Positions 18,905 to 30,000 are shown, numbered from the stretch's first letter. The stretch: DNA of 58,393 nt from Bacteroidota bacterium (GCA_026391125.1 JAPLEO010000131.1:1-58393), one strand, 5' to 3'. A program made the numbers and translations. The notes: generated by a model not told the origin, from the letters alone.

Positions 18905-20956
18905 TTATTCTTGATTCAATCTAGCAACCATTGTTAAAATGGTAGCAACCCCCACCATTTCATTTTCACTGTCTAAAATTTCGACCAGCCATTTCACAAT
19001 TCCTTTATCAATATCTGAAATTTCTTTTTTTGTTTGTGGAATTTTTTCTTTGCAAGTAAATCTAACTTGAATGCTATCGCCCACATAGACTGGTTTTGTA
19101 AAACGCAATTCATCAATACCATAATTTAATAAGACCGGATTTTTTTCGTAGCTATCTACAAATAAACCGGCGGCTGCACTCATAATAAAATATCCATGTG
19201 CAACCTGCTTTTCAAACATGGTTCCTTTAAAATCGGTTTCTGATAAATGCGCGTAAAAATGATCGCCACTCAAATCGACAAAAGCATCGATATCTGTTTT
19301 TGTGATAACTCTTTTCGCAGTAATGATTTGATTACCTACTTCCAATTCTTCATAATATTTTTTAAATGGATGCACTTCATCAATGATTCCTGTAGCGCCA
19401 GGCTGATACACTTTACTAATAGCAGTGATCATATCGGGTGAACCTTGTATCGCAACACGTTGCATATAATGTTTCACTCCGCGCACGCCCCCCATTTCCT
19501 CACCGCCACCTGCTCTGCCTGGTCCACCATGCACTAGTAATGGTAAAGGGGAACCATGACCCGTATTTTCTTTTGCGCAAGTCCGATTCAAGATCAGTAT
19601 TCTTCCGTGATAAGTTCCTGCACCGATGGTATAGGTGGTTGCTATAGTTGGATCGTTGGTTACAATTGAGCTCACCAAAGAACCCTTACCAAGTTTAACC
19701 ATGGCAATTGCTTCTTCTAAACTGCTATATGGCATTAATGTTGAAACCGGTCCAAATGCCTCCACTTCATGAACCGCGGAACTACTCATGGGTTGTTGAT
19801 TGAGTAGTAAGAGCGGACTAATAAAAGATCCTTTTTCTGCATCTGCATCTAATACAGAAACGCTATCCATTGATCCATATATGATTTGAGAAGTTGCCAA
19901 TAATTTTTGTACCTGCTCTTTCACTTCTTTTCGTTGTGTTTGTCCAGCAAGCGATCCCATACGAACTTTTTCGTTCAATGGGTTTCCAATAATTGTTTCT
20001 GATAAGGCTTTGCCAAGAGCAATCTGTACGTCTTCGATCTTATTTTCTGGAACAAATATGCGACGAATGGCAGTACATTTTTGTCCGCATTTTGTAGTCA
20101 TCTCTCTTCTTACTTCTTTAATAAACAGATCCCACTCAGGCATTGAAGGATCAACGTCTTCAGCAAGTACAATAGAGTTTAAAGAATCGGCTTCCATTGT
20201 GAAGGGAACGTTTTCTGACAAAACTTTGGGATGTGCTTTTAGCATTTGTCCGGTAGTTGCTGAACCCGTGAATGTGATAATATCTTGAGCGTCTACAAAA
20301 TCCAAAAGATTATTTGCGCTACCGCAGATCAATTGTAATGCACCTTCTGGCAATATGCCTGATGCGGCAATTTCACGAACTACTACCTCCGTTAAATAAG
20401 AAGTTACCGTGGCAGGCTTTACAACTGCGGGAACACCAGCTAATAAATTCACTGCAATTTTTTCGAGCATACCCCACACAGGAAAATTATATGCGTTGAT
20501 ATGTATCGCAACACCTTCTTTAGGAATCAATAAGTGATGACCCATAAAAGTATTCGCCTTTCCTAATGAATGGTATTCACCATCTAAGCAATAAGGTTGG
20601 TCAGGGAATTTTCTACGCAGAGATGCATAAGCAAATAAGTTCCCGATTCCTCCTTCAATATCAACCCAACTGTCTGCCTTAGTTGCACCAGTTTGATAAC
20701 TTATTTCATAGAATTTAGCTAAGTGCTCTCTTAAGTGTAACGCAAGAGCCCGCAACATCAAACCCCTTTCTTGAAAACTCATTTTGCGAAGTGCGGGATT
20801 GCCTTTTTGACGAGCATAGTGCAGTGCTGCTGCAAAATCTAATCCACGTGTACTAGCCGTAGCAATTGCTTCACCGTTAACGGCATGAAATAAAGTTTGA
20901 CCTTCACCATCGCCCTTGATCCAACGACCAAGAATATAGTTTTCCAGTTGCCTCAT
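18905..20956 (-). CDS. paaZ: PaaZ: oxepin-CoA hydrolase / aldehyde dehydrogenase
   Basis: The protein has 683 residues from the ATG at 20956; a TTG at 20974 overlaps a -7 element and is rejected. The N-terminal aldehyde dehydrogenase domain carries Glu255 (TMEADSLNS) and Cys294 (GQKCTAIRRIF), matching the E. coli PaaZ catalytic pair in spacing. The C-terminal MaoC-type hydratase domain has the PaaZ signature LSGDHFYAH and VAHGYFIMSAAAGLFVD. In the phenylacetate pathway PaaZ opens the oxepin-CoA ring and oxidises the resulting aldehyde. An enoyl-CoA hydratase follows. The ring epoxidase genes paaABCDE are not in the window. Confidence 0.94.
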   Translation of the reverse strand: MRQLENYILGRWIKGDGEGQTLFHAVNGEAIATASTRGLDFAAALHYARQKGNPALRKMSFQERGLMLRALALHLREHLAKFYEISYQTGATKADSWVDIEGGIGNLFAYASLRRKFPDQPYCLDGEYHSLGKANTFMGHHLLIPKEGVAIHINAYNFPVWGMLEKIAVNLLAGVPAVVKPATVTSYLTEVVVREIAASGILPEGALQLICGSANNLLDFVDAQDIITFTGSATTGQMLKAHPKVLSENVPFTMEADSLNSIVLAEDVDPSMPEWDLFIKEVRREMTTKCGQKCTAIRRIFVPENKIEDVQIALGKALSETIIGNPLNEKVRMGSLAGQTQRKEVKEQVQKLLATSQIIYGSMDSVSVLDADAEKGSFISPLLLLNQQPMSSSAVHEVEAFGPVSTLMPYSSLEEAIAMVKLGKGSLVSSIVTNDPTIATTYTIGAGTYHGRILILNRTCAKENTGHGSPLPLLVHGGPGRAGGGEEMGGVRGVKHYMQRVAIQGSPDMITAISKVYQPGATGIIDEVHPFKKYYEELEVGNQIITAKRVITKTDIDAFVDLSGDHFYAHLSETDFKGTMFEKQVAHGYFIMSAAAGLFVDSYEKNPVLLNYGIDELRFTKPVYVGDSIQVRFTCKEKIPQTKKEISDIDKGIVKWLVEILDSENEMVGVATILTMVARLNQE

Positions 20957-20971
20957 TCGTGTAGTTTGAAA

Positions 20972-20979
20972 CAAAGCTA
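20972..20979 (-). promoter_or_regulatory. -7 element for the paaZ operon
   Basis: TAGCTTTG on the minus strand matches TAnnTTTG and lies 15 nt before the ATG at 20956. It overlaps the alternative TTG start of paaZ. It lies just downstream of the adk terminator, as expected for the start of a separate unit paaZ - hydratase - S45 hydrolase. Confidence 0.4.
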
Positions 20980-20995
20980 ACGCTTGATAGGTTGG

Positions 20996-21029
20996 AAAAA
21001 AAATGATCCCGCCTAGTTAGAGCGGGATC
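20996..21029 (-). terminator. Intrinsic terminator after adk
   Basis: An 8-bp GC-rich stem, GATCCCGC (21005-21012) with GCGGGATC (21022-21029), has a 9-nt loop. On the minus strand it is followed at once by ATTTTTTTT. It ends transcription of adk before paaZ. Confidence 0.9.
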
Positions 21030-21055
21030 GCAGTTGGTATTGGTTGAAAATCTTA

Positions 21056-21640
21056 CTATTTATTAGACAATCTTTTATCGATTTCGCTGCGGAGGGATTC
21101 AAAAATAGTCTCTACTGTTCCTTCTCCTTTCACATGAACTACTTTATCGAACTTACTATAATAATTTGCAACAACCATAGTTTTTGTTTGATACTCTACA
21201 ATTCTGTTGCTGATAATGTTTTCGTTAACGTCATCTGGACGTCCGCTAGTTAAACCTCTTTGCAATAAACGTTTCACTAATTCTTCGCGACTAACATCCA
21301 ATGCTAATACAACACCTATTTCAGTATTTTTTTCAGCTAATAAGTTATCGAGTGCAACACTCTGTGCTTCTGTACGAGGAAATCCATCAAATAAAAATCC
21401 TTTTGCATGAGGATTTTTATCTAATGCAGAACTAATCATTCCAACTACTACGGCATCAGGAACAAGATTGCCCTTGTCCATCAAACTCTTTGCTTCTAAA
21501 CCTAATGGAGTAGCTGCTGCAATTTCTCTTCTTAAAATATCACCGGTAGATAAGTGTATTAATCCATAAGCTTCAATAAGCTTTTCACTTTGAGTGCCCT
21601 TTCCACTTCCGGGAGGACCAAATAGGATAATATTAAACAT
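21056..21640 (-). CDS. adk: Adenylate kinase
   Basis: The protein has 194 residues from the ATG at 21640. The frame extends 22 codons upstream, but MFNIILFGPPGSGKGT is the standard start and a promoter element sits in the extra stretch. The P-loop is residues 8-16. LIHLSTGDILRREI and GFLFDGFPRTEAQ are the AMP-binding and catalytic blocks. The LID is the short, zinc-free form (RLLQRGLTSGRPDD). The enzyme interconverts ATP and AMP with two ADP in the cytoplasm. It is a single-gene unit with its own promoter and terminator. Confidence 0.96.
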   Translation of the reverse strand: MFNIILFGPPGSGKGTQSEKLIEAYGLIHLSTGDILRREIAAATPLGLEAKSLMDKGNLVPDAVVVGMISSALDKNPHAKGFLFDGFPRTEAQSVALDNLLAEKNTEIGVVLALDVSREELVKRLLQRGLTSGRPDDVNENIISNRIVEYQTKTMVVANYYSKFDKVVHVKGEGTVETIFESLRSEIDKRLSNK

Positions 21641-21665
21641 GTACTTGCTAACCTTGAATGAGGAG

Positions 21666-21673
21666 CAAATATA
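21666..21673 (-). promoter_or_regulatory. -7 element for adk
   Basis: TATATTTG on the minus strand is a perfect TAnnTTTG, 25 nt before the adk ATG. It lies inside the upstream open extension of the frame and supports the shorter adk start. No good -33 element is seen. Confidence 0.5.
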
Positions 21674-21904
21674 AGGCCTGAGCTTTAAATAACATTTAAC
21701 AGCCAATTAATTCGTTAAAAATGTTCAAACACCGAACTTTCAGGTATCAAATGCGTTAGAAAAGAAGGGTTTTGACTTAATTTTCGCCGAATAACTCATA
21801 TTAAAATTATTTTAACATGACAAAAAGGGTGCCCAGAAAGCATTAATTGATACTATTTGCCAACTTATTGATTAAAAAACAACAAAATCACCTGAATTGA
21901 GCCG

Positions 21905-21929
21905 TATCAAATTTTGATATTAATCAAAA
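21905..21929. promoter_or_regulatory. FNR/CRP-type operator upstream of msrB
   Basis: TTGATATTAATCAA at 21914-21927 fits the FNR consensus TTGAT-N4-ATCAA exactly; with flanking bases the arms extend to TTTTGAT/ATCAAAA (21912-21929). A second overlapping palindrome, TATCAAA-T-TTTGATA, covers 21905-21919. The site is 40 nt before the msrB ATG. Binding by a Crp/Fnr-family regulator is inferred. Confidence 0.5.
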
Positions 21930-21968
21930 TGACTAAAAGCGAAATACAGTCAGAAAAAAAATAGAAAT

Positions 21969-22514
21969 ATGAAATCAATACTCGCAGTTTTATTAGCACT
22001 GTTTTGCTTGCAAAGCTGTTATTCTCAAAACGATCAAAACAAAGTAACTAAAATGGACAATAAGAATAATCCAGCCTATTCACGAACCGACAATAGTAAA
22101 GTGGTCATGAAAGAAGATGAGTGGAAAAATATACTTTCTCCAGAAGTTTACGATGTGGCTCGTAAAAAAGGAACAGAAAGACCCTATTCAAGCAAGTTTG
22201 AAAAATTTAAAGAAGCAGGTACTTATTATTGTGCGGCTTGCGGTAATGCCTTATTCAAAAGTGATACCAAATTTGATAGTGGTTGTGGATGGCCAAGTTT
22301 TTATGAACCGATTAGTAAAGGATCTATAATTTATTTGCCAGACAATACCTTGGGAATGAAAAGAACCGAAGTGGAATGTGGTAGATGCAAATCGCATTTG
22401 GGACATGTCTTTGAAGACGGTCCACCTCCAACCGGACTTCGTTATTGTATCAATGGTGTTGTATTAGACTTTGATAAAGCAAAAGAAGCAGAGAAGAAAT
22501 ACAATCAGCAATAA
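21969..22514 (+). CDS. msrB: Peptide-methionine (R)-S-oxide reductase, lipoprotein
   Basis: The protein has 181 residues. The N-terminus is a lipoprotein signal with lipobox LQSC (Cys17). The MsrB domain fills residues 46-175. Zinc ligands are Cys88/Cys91 (CAAC) and Cys137/Cys140 (CGRC). The catalytic Cys160 is in RYCING, and Cys106 in SGCGWPSF is the likely resolving Cys. It reduces methionine-R-sulfoxide in proteins on the periplasmic side. The upstream FNR-type site suggests control by oxygen or redox state. The gene stands alone and ends at a strong terminator. Confidence 0.96.
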   Translation: MKSILAVLLALFCLQSCYSQNDQNKVTKMDNKNNPAYSRTDNSKVVMKEDEWKNILSPEVYDVARKKGTERPYSSKFEKFKEAGTYYCAACGNALFKSDTKFDSGCGWPSFYEPISKGSIIYLPDNTLGMKRTEVECGRCKSHLGHVFEDGPPPTGLRYCINGVVLDFDKAKEAEKKYNQQ

Positions 22515-22515
22515 A

Positions 22516-22575
22516 AAAAATGCCCCCATTAAGTGTCTAACTTTTTGGGGGCAGTCCATTCTCGGGGGCATTTTT
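22516..22575. terminator. Bidirectional terminator with alternative pairing
   Basis: AAAAATGCCCCC (22516-22527) pairs with GGGGGCATTTTT (22564-22575). The same CCCCC arm can instead pair with TGGGGGCA at 22546-22553. The A/T flanks suit termination in both directions, between msrB and the convergent BNR-propeller gene. Confidence 0.85.
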
Positions 22576-22578
22576 GTT

Positions 22579-25500
22579 TTATAAACCTATAATAATTTTT
22601 GCAACGTCTTTCTCTTTGCAAAGTTTATTGAGTTCTGCTACATCTTTATTTACAAGATCTTTCATTTGGTTTTTTAGAATAGTCCATTGCCCATCGAGGA
22701 ATTTATATTGATCTTCCTGACCCTTTGTAGTATAAGGAATATTTGACTCAAGGTCTCCTTTCAAGAAAATATAATCTGCACTTAGTTTGTTGATATAATT
22801 AATGATATCATCATTGCTTTGAGCTTTTGTTTGAACTAGTGCGTCTTCCCATTTACTGAGTGTTTTTGTGATAGCTGCTGCTTTATCACGGATTGATTTA
22901 TTTGCAGTAGTATCACCTGCTTCTAATTGTTCAGTAAGATCTGCGATCTGTTTATTGAGTTTACGCATTTTATTGACAGAACTATGTATATCTACAATGC
23001 CCGCTTCCACTTTACTTTGTAATACATGTTGCGCTTCGTATTCTGCTACAGATCCTTTAATGCGTGGATCAGCAAGAATTTTAAATGCAACTGTTTTACT
23101 TTCTTTACCAAATTTGAAAGTAGCTGTATAATCACCTGGCATTACTTTATGTCCGTCGTAACCCCCTTCAATAAATACATTCATCACACCAGTTTGTGGA
23201 GGATATCGTTGATCCCAAACAAAACGATTTAAGCCTGAATTGGTTGGTAACAAAGGATCTGGTGATGGTCCACCAGGATAACCACCCACAAAATCTTTAT
23301 CTACTTCTGATGAATATTTTCTAACTAAATTTTCTTTGCTATCTTTTATTTCGAGGCTATATTTTGCAGACGAATCTTTTTTTGATGGTAGTTGATAAAA
23401 TAAAACAACACCCGTAGCTGCATTTAAACCAGCACTTGATTGTAATGGCGTTTCTAGATCTTCATCAGTATACACTTTATCAAGCATACTTGCTCCCGAA
23501 ACACGATAGGTATCTTTTGGTTGGAATAGTGCAAACTGATTATTCTTAGAAGCATCATATTGACGCAATACTGCAAGATCATCTAAGATCCAAAAGGCTC
23601 TTCCCATTGTTGCAGCAATCAAGTTACCCTGGTGTACTTTCAAATCTGTAATGGGTACTATTGGTAAACCCAATTGTAGTTGTTGCCAATTTTCTCCATC
23701 ATTAAATGAAATGTATAAACCTGTTTCTGTACCAGCAAATAACAAACCTTTTCTACTTTGATCTTCTCTAATGCATCTTGTATAAGCACCATCAGGAATT
23801 CCATTGACAATCTTTTTCCATGTTTTACCATAGTTGGTTGTCTTGTATAGAGATGGTGTAAAGTCGTTGAACTTATACCTAGTAGTTGCGATAAATGCGG
23901 TGGCTTTATCAAAAGGAGAAACATCGATACAGTTTACAATGGCTTCTCCTAGGTCTGGCGGAGTAATGTTACTCCAGCTTTTGCCATTATCTGTTGTTAC
24001 ACTAACAACGCCATCATCACTACCTGTATAGATCACGCCTTTTTCAAGAGCTGATTCTTTTACATACATGATGGTACAATAGTTTTCACCACCTGCTCCT
24101 TCATTGGTATATGGTGTTCCACTCATACCCATTTTGGTGCTATCGTGTTTGGTTAGATCTGGTGAGATCGCAATCCAGTTTTTGCCATAGTCGGATGTTT
24201 TGAAAAGAACATTACCAGCGTGATAAAAAGTATTTGGTTCGTGCTCGCTATAAGTAATTGGTGCATTCCAGTTAAAGCGATATTTCATATCCTTTGGCTG
24301 AAGACTTTGATACTGTATGGGCGCTTCCATAATATTTTTACCTTCCATGATCTCGTTATCAAACAAGCCAATCGTTCCTTGATAACTGCCACCCATTGAA
24401 AGTTTGGGATTGTTAGGATCGAATGCAATGAAGGCACTTTCACCACCTGCGGTATAAGTCCAATCACTCTGATCTATTTGCCAACCACTCGGGTTCCAGC
24501 TTTTTATTTTCACAGAAGAATTGTCTTGCTGTCCAGCATAAATATTATACGGAAATAAATTATCTACACTAATTCTATAGAACTGTGCAGTTGGCTGGTT
24601 ATTTTCTGTACTCCAAACCTTACCGCCGTTAAACGTTACACCAGCACCTCCATCATTTGATATAATAATATTCTTATTGTTATTAGGGTTGATCCATAGT
24701 TGGTGAAAGTCGCCATGAATACCACCGATATAGTTCCAAGTGCGACCGCCATCTGTAGATTTTAATCCTGGAGAATTTAATACATAAACTGTATTCTCTT
24801 CTTTTGGATCTGCGAAAGTTTCAATATAATACCAGGCACGTTGTGTTAATCGATGATCCTTGCTAACGCGGTTCCAAGATTTTCCTGCGTCTTCACTCGT
24901 AAACAAACCACCTGTTTCTTTTTGAGTATCGCTTTCAATGAGTGCATACACTTTTTCACTATTGGCTCTAGAAACACTGATACTCATTTTACCCATTTCT
25001 TTTGGAAGACCCTTTTCCATTTTTGTCCAGGTTTCTCCTGCATCCACACTCTTATATAATCCACTTCCTTTTCCACCACTTCGCATTTCCCATGGCAGTC
25101 TACGATAATCCCACATAGCTGCATAAAGTATGCGTGGGTTGTTCATATCCATTGATAGATCTGCACAACCTGTATTGTCATCAACAAATAAAGTTTTCTT
25201 CCACGACTTACCACCATCTACAGATTTGTAAACACCTCGGTCGGCGGTAGCGCCATGCATAGCACCTTGTGCTGCCACATAAACGATATCTGGATTTTTA
25301 GGATCGACCCTGATATATGAAATGCTACGTGTTTTTTCTAGTCCAACATGACTCCAAGTTTTTCCTGCATCTGTTGATCTATAAACACCATCACCATAGC
25401 TACTCATCACACCTCGAGGTGCATGCTCACCCATACCAACGTACACCACATTCTGATCTGATTCAGCTACTGCTATCGCACCTACCGAACCTGTTTTGAA

Positions 25501-25791
25501 ATAATTGTCAGAAATATTACGCCAGCTTTGTCCGGCATCTTCGGTTTTCCATACACCTCCACTAGTGCTACCCATATAATACACTAGTTGGTTTTGAACT
25601 ACTCCTGTTGAAGTTACGGAACGTCCACCACGAAAGGGTCCTATCGAACGAAAACGAACTTGTTTGAACAAACTATCAAGGTCTGTTTTTGCAACAGCCG
25701 CTCCCTGCTCAACTTTTTTCGGGTCTGATTTTTTTTGTGCGATAGAAGGTAACATTGCCAATAAGGCAAGTCCAAATAAAACTGATTTCAT
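22579..25791 (-). CDS. Secreted BNR/VPS10-type propeller protein
   Basis: The protein has 1070 residues from the ATG at 25791. The frame opens at 25860, but [19 protein letters not shown] is the signal peptide, so the inner ATG is used. About residues 40-700 hold many Asp-box repeats of the form S-x-DxGxxW (for example [27 protein letters not shown]) as in sortilin/VPS10-type propellers. The C-terminal 350 residues contain a beta domain ([23 protein letters not shown]) and a helical tail ([13 protein letters not shown]). Such proteins are often labelled glycosyl hydrolases without proof. It is a paralogue of the protein at 27033 and lies 69 nt after the polyprenyl synthase gene. Confidence 0.88.
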   Translation of the reverse strand: MKSVLFGLALLAMLPSIAQKKSDPKKVEQGAAVAKTDLDSLFKQVRFRSIGPFRGGRSVTSTGVVQNQLVYYMGSTSGGVWKTEDAGQSWRNISDNYFKTGSVGAIAVAESDQNVVYVGMGEHAPRGVMSSYGDGVYRSTDAGKTWSHVGLEKTRSISYIRVDPKNPDIVYVAAQGAMHGATADRGVYKSVDGGKSWKKTLFVDDNTGCADLSMDMNNPRILYAAMWDYRRLPWEMRSGGKGSGLYKSVDAGETWTKMEKGLPKEMGKMSISVSRANSEKVYALIESDTQKETGGLFTSEDAGKSWNRVSKDHRLTQRAWYYIETFADPKEENTVYVLNSPGLKSTDGGRTWNYIGGIHGDFHQLWINPNNNKNIIISNDGGAGVTFNGGKVWSTENNQPTAQFYRISVDNLFPYNIYAGQQDNSSVKIKSWNPSGWQIDQSDWTYTAGGESAFIAFDPNNPKLSMGGSYQGTIGLFDNEIMEGKNIMEAPIQYQSLQPKDMKYRFNWNAPITYSEHEPNTFYHAGNVLFKTSDYGKNWIAISPDLTKHDSTKMGMSGTPYTNEGAGGENYCTIMYVKESALEKGVIYTGSDDGVVSVTTDNGKSWSNITPPDLGEAIVNCIDVSPFDKATAFIATTRYKFNDFTPSLYKTTNYGKTWKKIVNGIPDGAYTRCIREDQSRKGLLFAGTETGLYISFNDGENWQQLQLGLPIVPITDLKVHQGNLIAATMGRAFWILDDLAVLRQYDASKNNQFALFQPKDTYRVSGASMLDKVYTDEDLETPLQSSAGLNAATGVVLFYQLPSKKDSSAKYSLEIKDSKENLVRKYSSEVDKDFVGGYPGGPSPDPLLPTNSGLNRFVWDQRYPPQTGVMNVFIEGGYDGHKVMPGDYTATFKFGKESKTVAFKILADPRIKGSVAEYEAQHVLQSKVEAGIVDIHSSVNKMRKLNKQIADLTEQLEAGDTTANKSIRDKAAAITKTLSKWEDALVQTKAQSNDDIINYINKLSADYIFLKGDLESNIPYTTKGQEDQYKFLDGQWTILKNQMKDLVNKDVAELNKLCKEKDVAKIIIGL

Positions 25792-25860
25792 ATATAATTG
25801 GTTTGAAAAGAGTGAACAATATACTATCAATCTTTCAAGAAATTGATAGAAACTATTCAT

Positions 25861-26823
25861 TTAATGCACTCTCCCTGTTGTATAATTTACTAGTTCCTCT
25901 AGAGCATCTCTTGTATCAGATTCTGGAAACTCGTGTAAAACTTTTAATGCCTCGTCGCTAAACCAAAGCATTTTTTTAGATGCATATTCAATACCACCAT
26001 TTTTCACGACTTCCTCGATCAAGTATTTGACACTTTCCTCATCTTTATTGCGATGCTTAAAAATATATAATAACTTTTTTCTTAAAGCTGGCTCGCAATT
26101 ATTGAAAGTATAGATTAGTGGTAAAGTTGCTTTACCTTCTTTAATATCGTTACCACGAGGCTTCCCGATTGCTACGTCACCAAAATCTAACAAATCGTCT
26201 TTTATCTGAAAAGCAATGCCAATCTTTTCTCCAAACAAATAGAGTTTATCAATCATAGTTTGGTCGGTAAATGTAGAAGCTGCGCCAGTGGCACAAGCAG
26301 AGGCAAGCAGTGTAGCGGTCTTTCCCTTGATGATATCAAAATAGATGCCTTCATCAAGGTTTAATTTGCGCGACTTATCCATTTGCAACAACTCACCTTC
26401 AATTACTTTGCCTATCGAATCAGAAAAGATTTGTAAAATTTTATAATCTTTATTTTTTAGCAACAACAATACACTGTTTGTGAAAAGATTATCGCCAGTA
26501 AAAACTGCTGCTCTATTTTTCCAGATCGCATTTACTGAATAAGCACCTCGTCTTTGCATGGAATCATCGATCAAATCGTCGTGAACCAAAGAAGAGGTAT
26601 GTAGCATTTCTACAAAAAGCGCAGCTCTGTTGGATTGTTCATTGATTTCTCCACCCATTCTTGCGCACAATAAAACGAACATGGGTCGCATTTGCTTACC
26701 CTTCCTGCTCGCTAGATAGGTTAGTATTCGGTCGAGTAGTACCTTATCGCTCTTAAAAGTTCGGTCGAAATATTCCTCGAAATATTTCAGTTCTGGACCG
26801 ATAACTTTTTTGATTGTCTGCAT
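25861..26823 (-). CDS. Polyprenyl diphosphate synthase (long-chain trans type)
   Basis: This 320-residue enzyme starts at an ATG at 26823. The first Asp-rich motif is DDLIDD (residues 82-87) in LVHDDLIDDSMQRRG, and the second is FQIKDDLLDFGD. KGKQMRPMFVLL binds the diphosphate. Small residues (SS) four to five positions before the first motif predict a long product, such as the prenyl tail of menaquinone. It acts in the cytoplasm on isopentenyl diphosphate and an allylic primer. A dispersed inverted repeat sits directly upstream of the start codon, in the place of a normal promoter. Confidence 0.92.
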   Translation of the reverse strand: MQTIKKVIGPELKYFEEYFDRTFKSDKVLLDRILTYLASRKGKQMRPMFVLLCARMGGEINEQSNRAALFVEMLHTSSLVHDDLIDDSMQRRGAYSVNAIWKNRAAVFTGDNLFTNSVLLLLKNKDYKILQIFSDSIGKVIEGELLQMDKSRKLNLDEGIYFDIIKGKTATLLASACATGAASTFTDQTMIDKLYLFGEKIGIAFQIKDDLLDFGDVAIGKPRGNDIKEGKATLPLIYTFNNCEPALRKKLLYIFKHRNKDEESVKYLIEEVVKNGGIEYASKKMLWFSDEALKVLHEFPESDTRDALEELVNYTTGRVH

Positions 26824-26841
26824 ACGCTCGCGAAGATAAAA

Positions 26842-26957
26842 TAAAAGTGAAGAGATAATAGATAAAAGTGAAGAGAGGATTGTAAGATGTAAAGATATAA
26901 AACCCTTAACCTATCCGTTCTTCCTCCTCTCTTCACTTTTATCTATTATCTATTATC
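26842..26957. repeat. Dispersed purine-rich repeat, locus 2, inverted
   Basis: A perfect 26-bp inverted repeat has arms 26854-26879 and 26925-26950 and a 45-nt loop. The left arm reads GATAATAGATAAAAGTGAAG and then AGAGGA. The left side (26842-26879) carries the same unit as locus 1 at 15451-15528, and the right arm continues with extra TATTATC copies to 26957. It occupies the divergent gap between the polyprenyl synthase and the second BNR protein. Confidence 0.85.
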
Positions 26958-27032
26958 TTTTTCTTCCATTCCTCACTCTTATTTGCCCATTACTAATTAA
27001 TGTTCGAAATTGCCGATACTAAAACTAAATAG

Positions 27033-30000
27033 ATGCGCAAACAGATCTCCCTTCTGATCGCCATGGCTCTTACCATTGGCTTACATGCACAAACAGTAGA
27101 CATCAACAAACAATTCAAATCTTTTAAACCCCGCAATATTGGTCCAGCTGGAATGAGCGGAAGGGTTACATCGATTGATGCTGTATATAATAACCCAACA
27201 ACCATTTATTTGGGTACAGCAAGTGGTGGTGTTTGGAAAACTGAGAATGGGGGTGCTTCATGGACTCCAGTTTTTGATGAACAGCCCATCCAGAATATAG
27301 GATCGGTTGCTATTACTCAATCAAATCGGAGTGTGGTTTGGGCTGGAACAGGAGAAGGTAATCCTAGAAATTCTGTGAGTTTAGGAGAGGGAATTTATAA
27401 AAGCCTTGATGGTGGTAAAACATGGAAATGCATGGGTTTACAAAAAACCAGAAATATCCATCGCATTATCATCGATCCAAATAATCCAGATATTGTTTAT
27501 GCAGGTGTTATGGGAAATCCGTTTATCGAACACGCTGAACGTGGAGTTTATAAAACAACAGATGGTGGAGAAAATTGGAAATTGATCTTGCATACCAACG
27601 ATACAAGCGGTGTAGGAGATATGGTGATAGATCCTTCCAATCCGAACAAACTGTTTGTAAATATGTACCAACACAAACGCACTCCTTGGAGTTTAAAAGG
27701 TGGTGGTTCTGGAAGTGGCTTATATGTTACTTATGATGCAGGAAAAACTTTTAAGAAATTGGGAAAAGACGATGGCTTGCCAACTGGCGATTTTGGTCGT
27801 ATTGGAATTAGTATCAGTAGATCTCAACCAAATAGAGTGTATGCAATGGTAGAAGCCACAAAAAATGGTTTATACAAATCTGATGATGGTGGTATCAAAT
27901 GGGAATTGGTAAATAGTGATCCTGCAGTTGTTACGAATCGTGCATTTTATTTCCAAGACATTTCTTGTGATCCTATCAATGAAAATAGGTTGTACAATAT
28001 CAACCAAATGATCAGTGTGAGTGAAGATGGAGGAAAGACCTTCAAAGGTGTGATTCCTTACAGCGGCATCCATCCAGATCACCATGCATGGTGGATTCAT
28101 CCTTATGATGCAAACTTTATTATTGATGGAAATGATGGCGGTATTGGTATTTCTCGCGACCGTGGTAAGACATGGCAGTTCGATGAGAAGTTACCACTTG
28201 GTCAGTTTTATCATATCAATACAGACAATCAATTGCCTTATCATGTAATGGGCGGACTACAAGATAATGGTAGTTGGAATGGCCCGGCATATGTATGGAT
28301 TCAAAGTGGCATTCGCAATGCTTATTGGCAGGGAGTGAGTGGTGGCGATGGTTTCGACGTGATGCCAGATCCTGAAGATCCTAATTGGGTATACACGATG
28401 AGTCAGGGTGGAAGTGTGAGTAGGTATAATATGGCAACAGGGGAAGATTGGAGCATTCGTCCGCCAAGACCCGATATGAAAACCAAGCATAGATTCAATT
28501 GGAACTCTGCAATCGCACAAGATCCATTTGATAAGAAAACGATTTATTATGGTAGTCAGTTTGTAAATAAGAGTACCGACAAAGGAGCAAGCTGGAACAT
28601 TATATCACCAGATCTAACAACAAATGATAGTGCTAAAATTGATCAGAGTACCAATGGTGGAATCTCGATTGATATTACTGGTGCAGAAAATTATTGTACA
28701 GTTATATGTATCGAACCATCTTCTAAAGAACAGGGTGTGATCTGGGCTGGTACAGATGATGGCAATGTTCAATTAACAAGGGATGCTGGAAAAACTTGGA
28801 CAAACTTCAAAGGAAAAATCCCGGGTTTCCCTGCAGGTGCATGGGTACCTCAAATACGCGCGGGTAGACACAATGCAGGAGAGGCATTTGTTGTTGCCAA
28901 TGATTATCGTAGAGGTGATATGAAGCCATATATTTTCCGCACTACAGATTATGGTAAAACTTGGAGCAGAATTATTGATGAGAAAAAAGTTACTGGTTAT
29001 GCATTAACTATTATTCAGGATCCTACAGAGCCTAATTTAATATTTGTAGGAACTGAACAAGGTTTATGGATCAGCTTAGACAATGCTGCAAGTTTCCAAC
29101 AATTTAAAAATGGTTATCCTTCTGTTTCAACTTATGATTTTGCAATTCAAGAAAGAGAAGCAGATTTAGTTGTAGCTACTTTTGGAAGAGCGTTGTGGAT
29201 CTTTGATGATATTAGACCATTGAGAAAATTAGCAGCAAATAAAGGACAACTTTTTGCAAAAAAATTAACTGCATTTGATGCACCGCAGGCTTATCAAGCG
29301 ATAATGAAAAATGCACCTGGTATTGAATACAGTACTTATGGAACCTACGAGGGTGAGAATAAGAAGCGTGGTGCAGCATTGAGTTTTTATGTGAACAAAA
29401 CCGCAAGCGATACTGGTAAAAATAAAATTGCAGATACCGCGGTAGTTAAAATTTTCAATGCAAATAACGAACAAGTAAGAACCCTACGTGTTCATGCAGA
29501 TAGCGGTTTCAACCGTTTCTATTGGGGCATGGAAGGTAAAGGTATTCGTGCTGCAGGTCAAGGTAGAGGAGCAGGTGGCGGCGGTGGAGCTGGTGGTGGT
29601 GGCCGCGGTGGTGGAGGAAGAGGCGGGGCATCAAATGAACCGGGTGGTTTACCTGTTGATCCAGGTACCTACAAAGTGCTGTTAACCTTAGGACGAGATT
29701 TAACAGACAGTATGATGGTGGTTGTAAATGATGATCCTAATGCACCAAGATCTAAAGAACTAAGAGATGCATTACGTGCAGCTAATTCTAGGCTAGATAA
29801 AAGTTCATTGAAATTGGTTGATCTAACTGATCGTTTAACCGAAGCTGATGATATTATTAAAAAGATCGAAGTTAACTATGCAAATATGGATCAAAAGCAA
29901 TCTGATACTTTGAAGAAAGTAGCGAAGGCAATGCAGGATAGCATCAAAGGAATTAGAGAACAACTGAATGGAAAAACCCAAGACAAACAAGGGTATGGTA

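Larger units (their letters stand above)
21641..21968. other. Intergenic region between adk and msrB
   Basis: This 328-nt AT-rich stretch separates divergent genes. It holds the adk -7 element (21666-21673) and an FNR-type palindrome (21905-21929) near msrB. I see no open frame, tRNA or further hairpin with a T tract in it. Confidence 0.6.

Noticed and set aside
26842..26957. Intrinsic terminator
   Set aside because: The stem is long but AT-rich with a 45-nt loop, and it lies upstream of two divergent starts, where no gene needs to end.
29551..29640. Gly-rich stretch read as a frameshift or sequencing artefact
   Set aside because: The frame is intact on both sides and the flanking beta domain continues in register with the paralogue.
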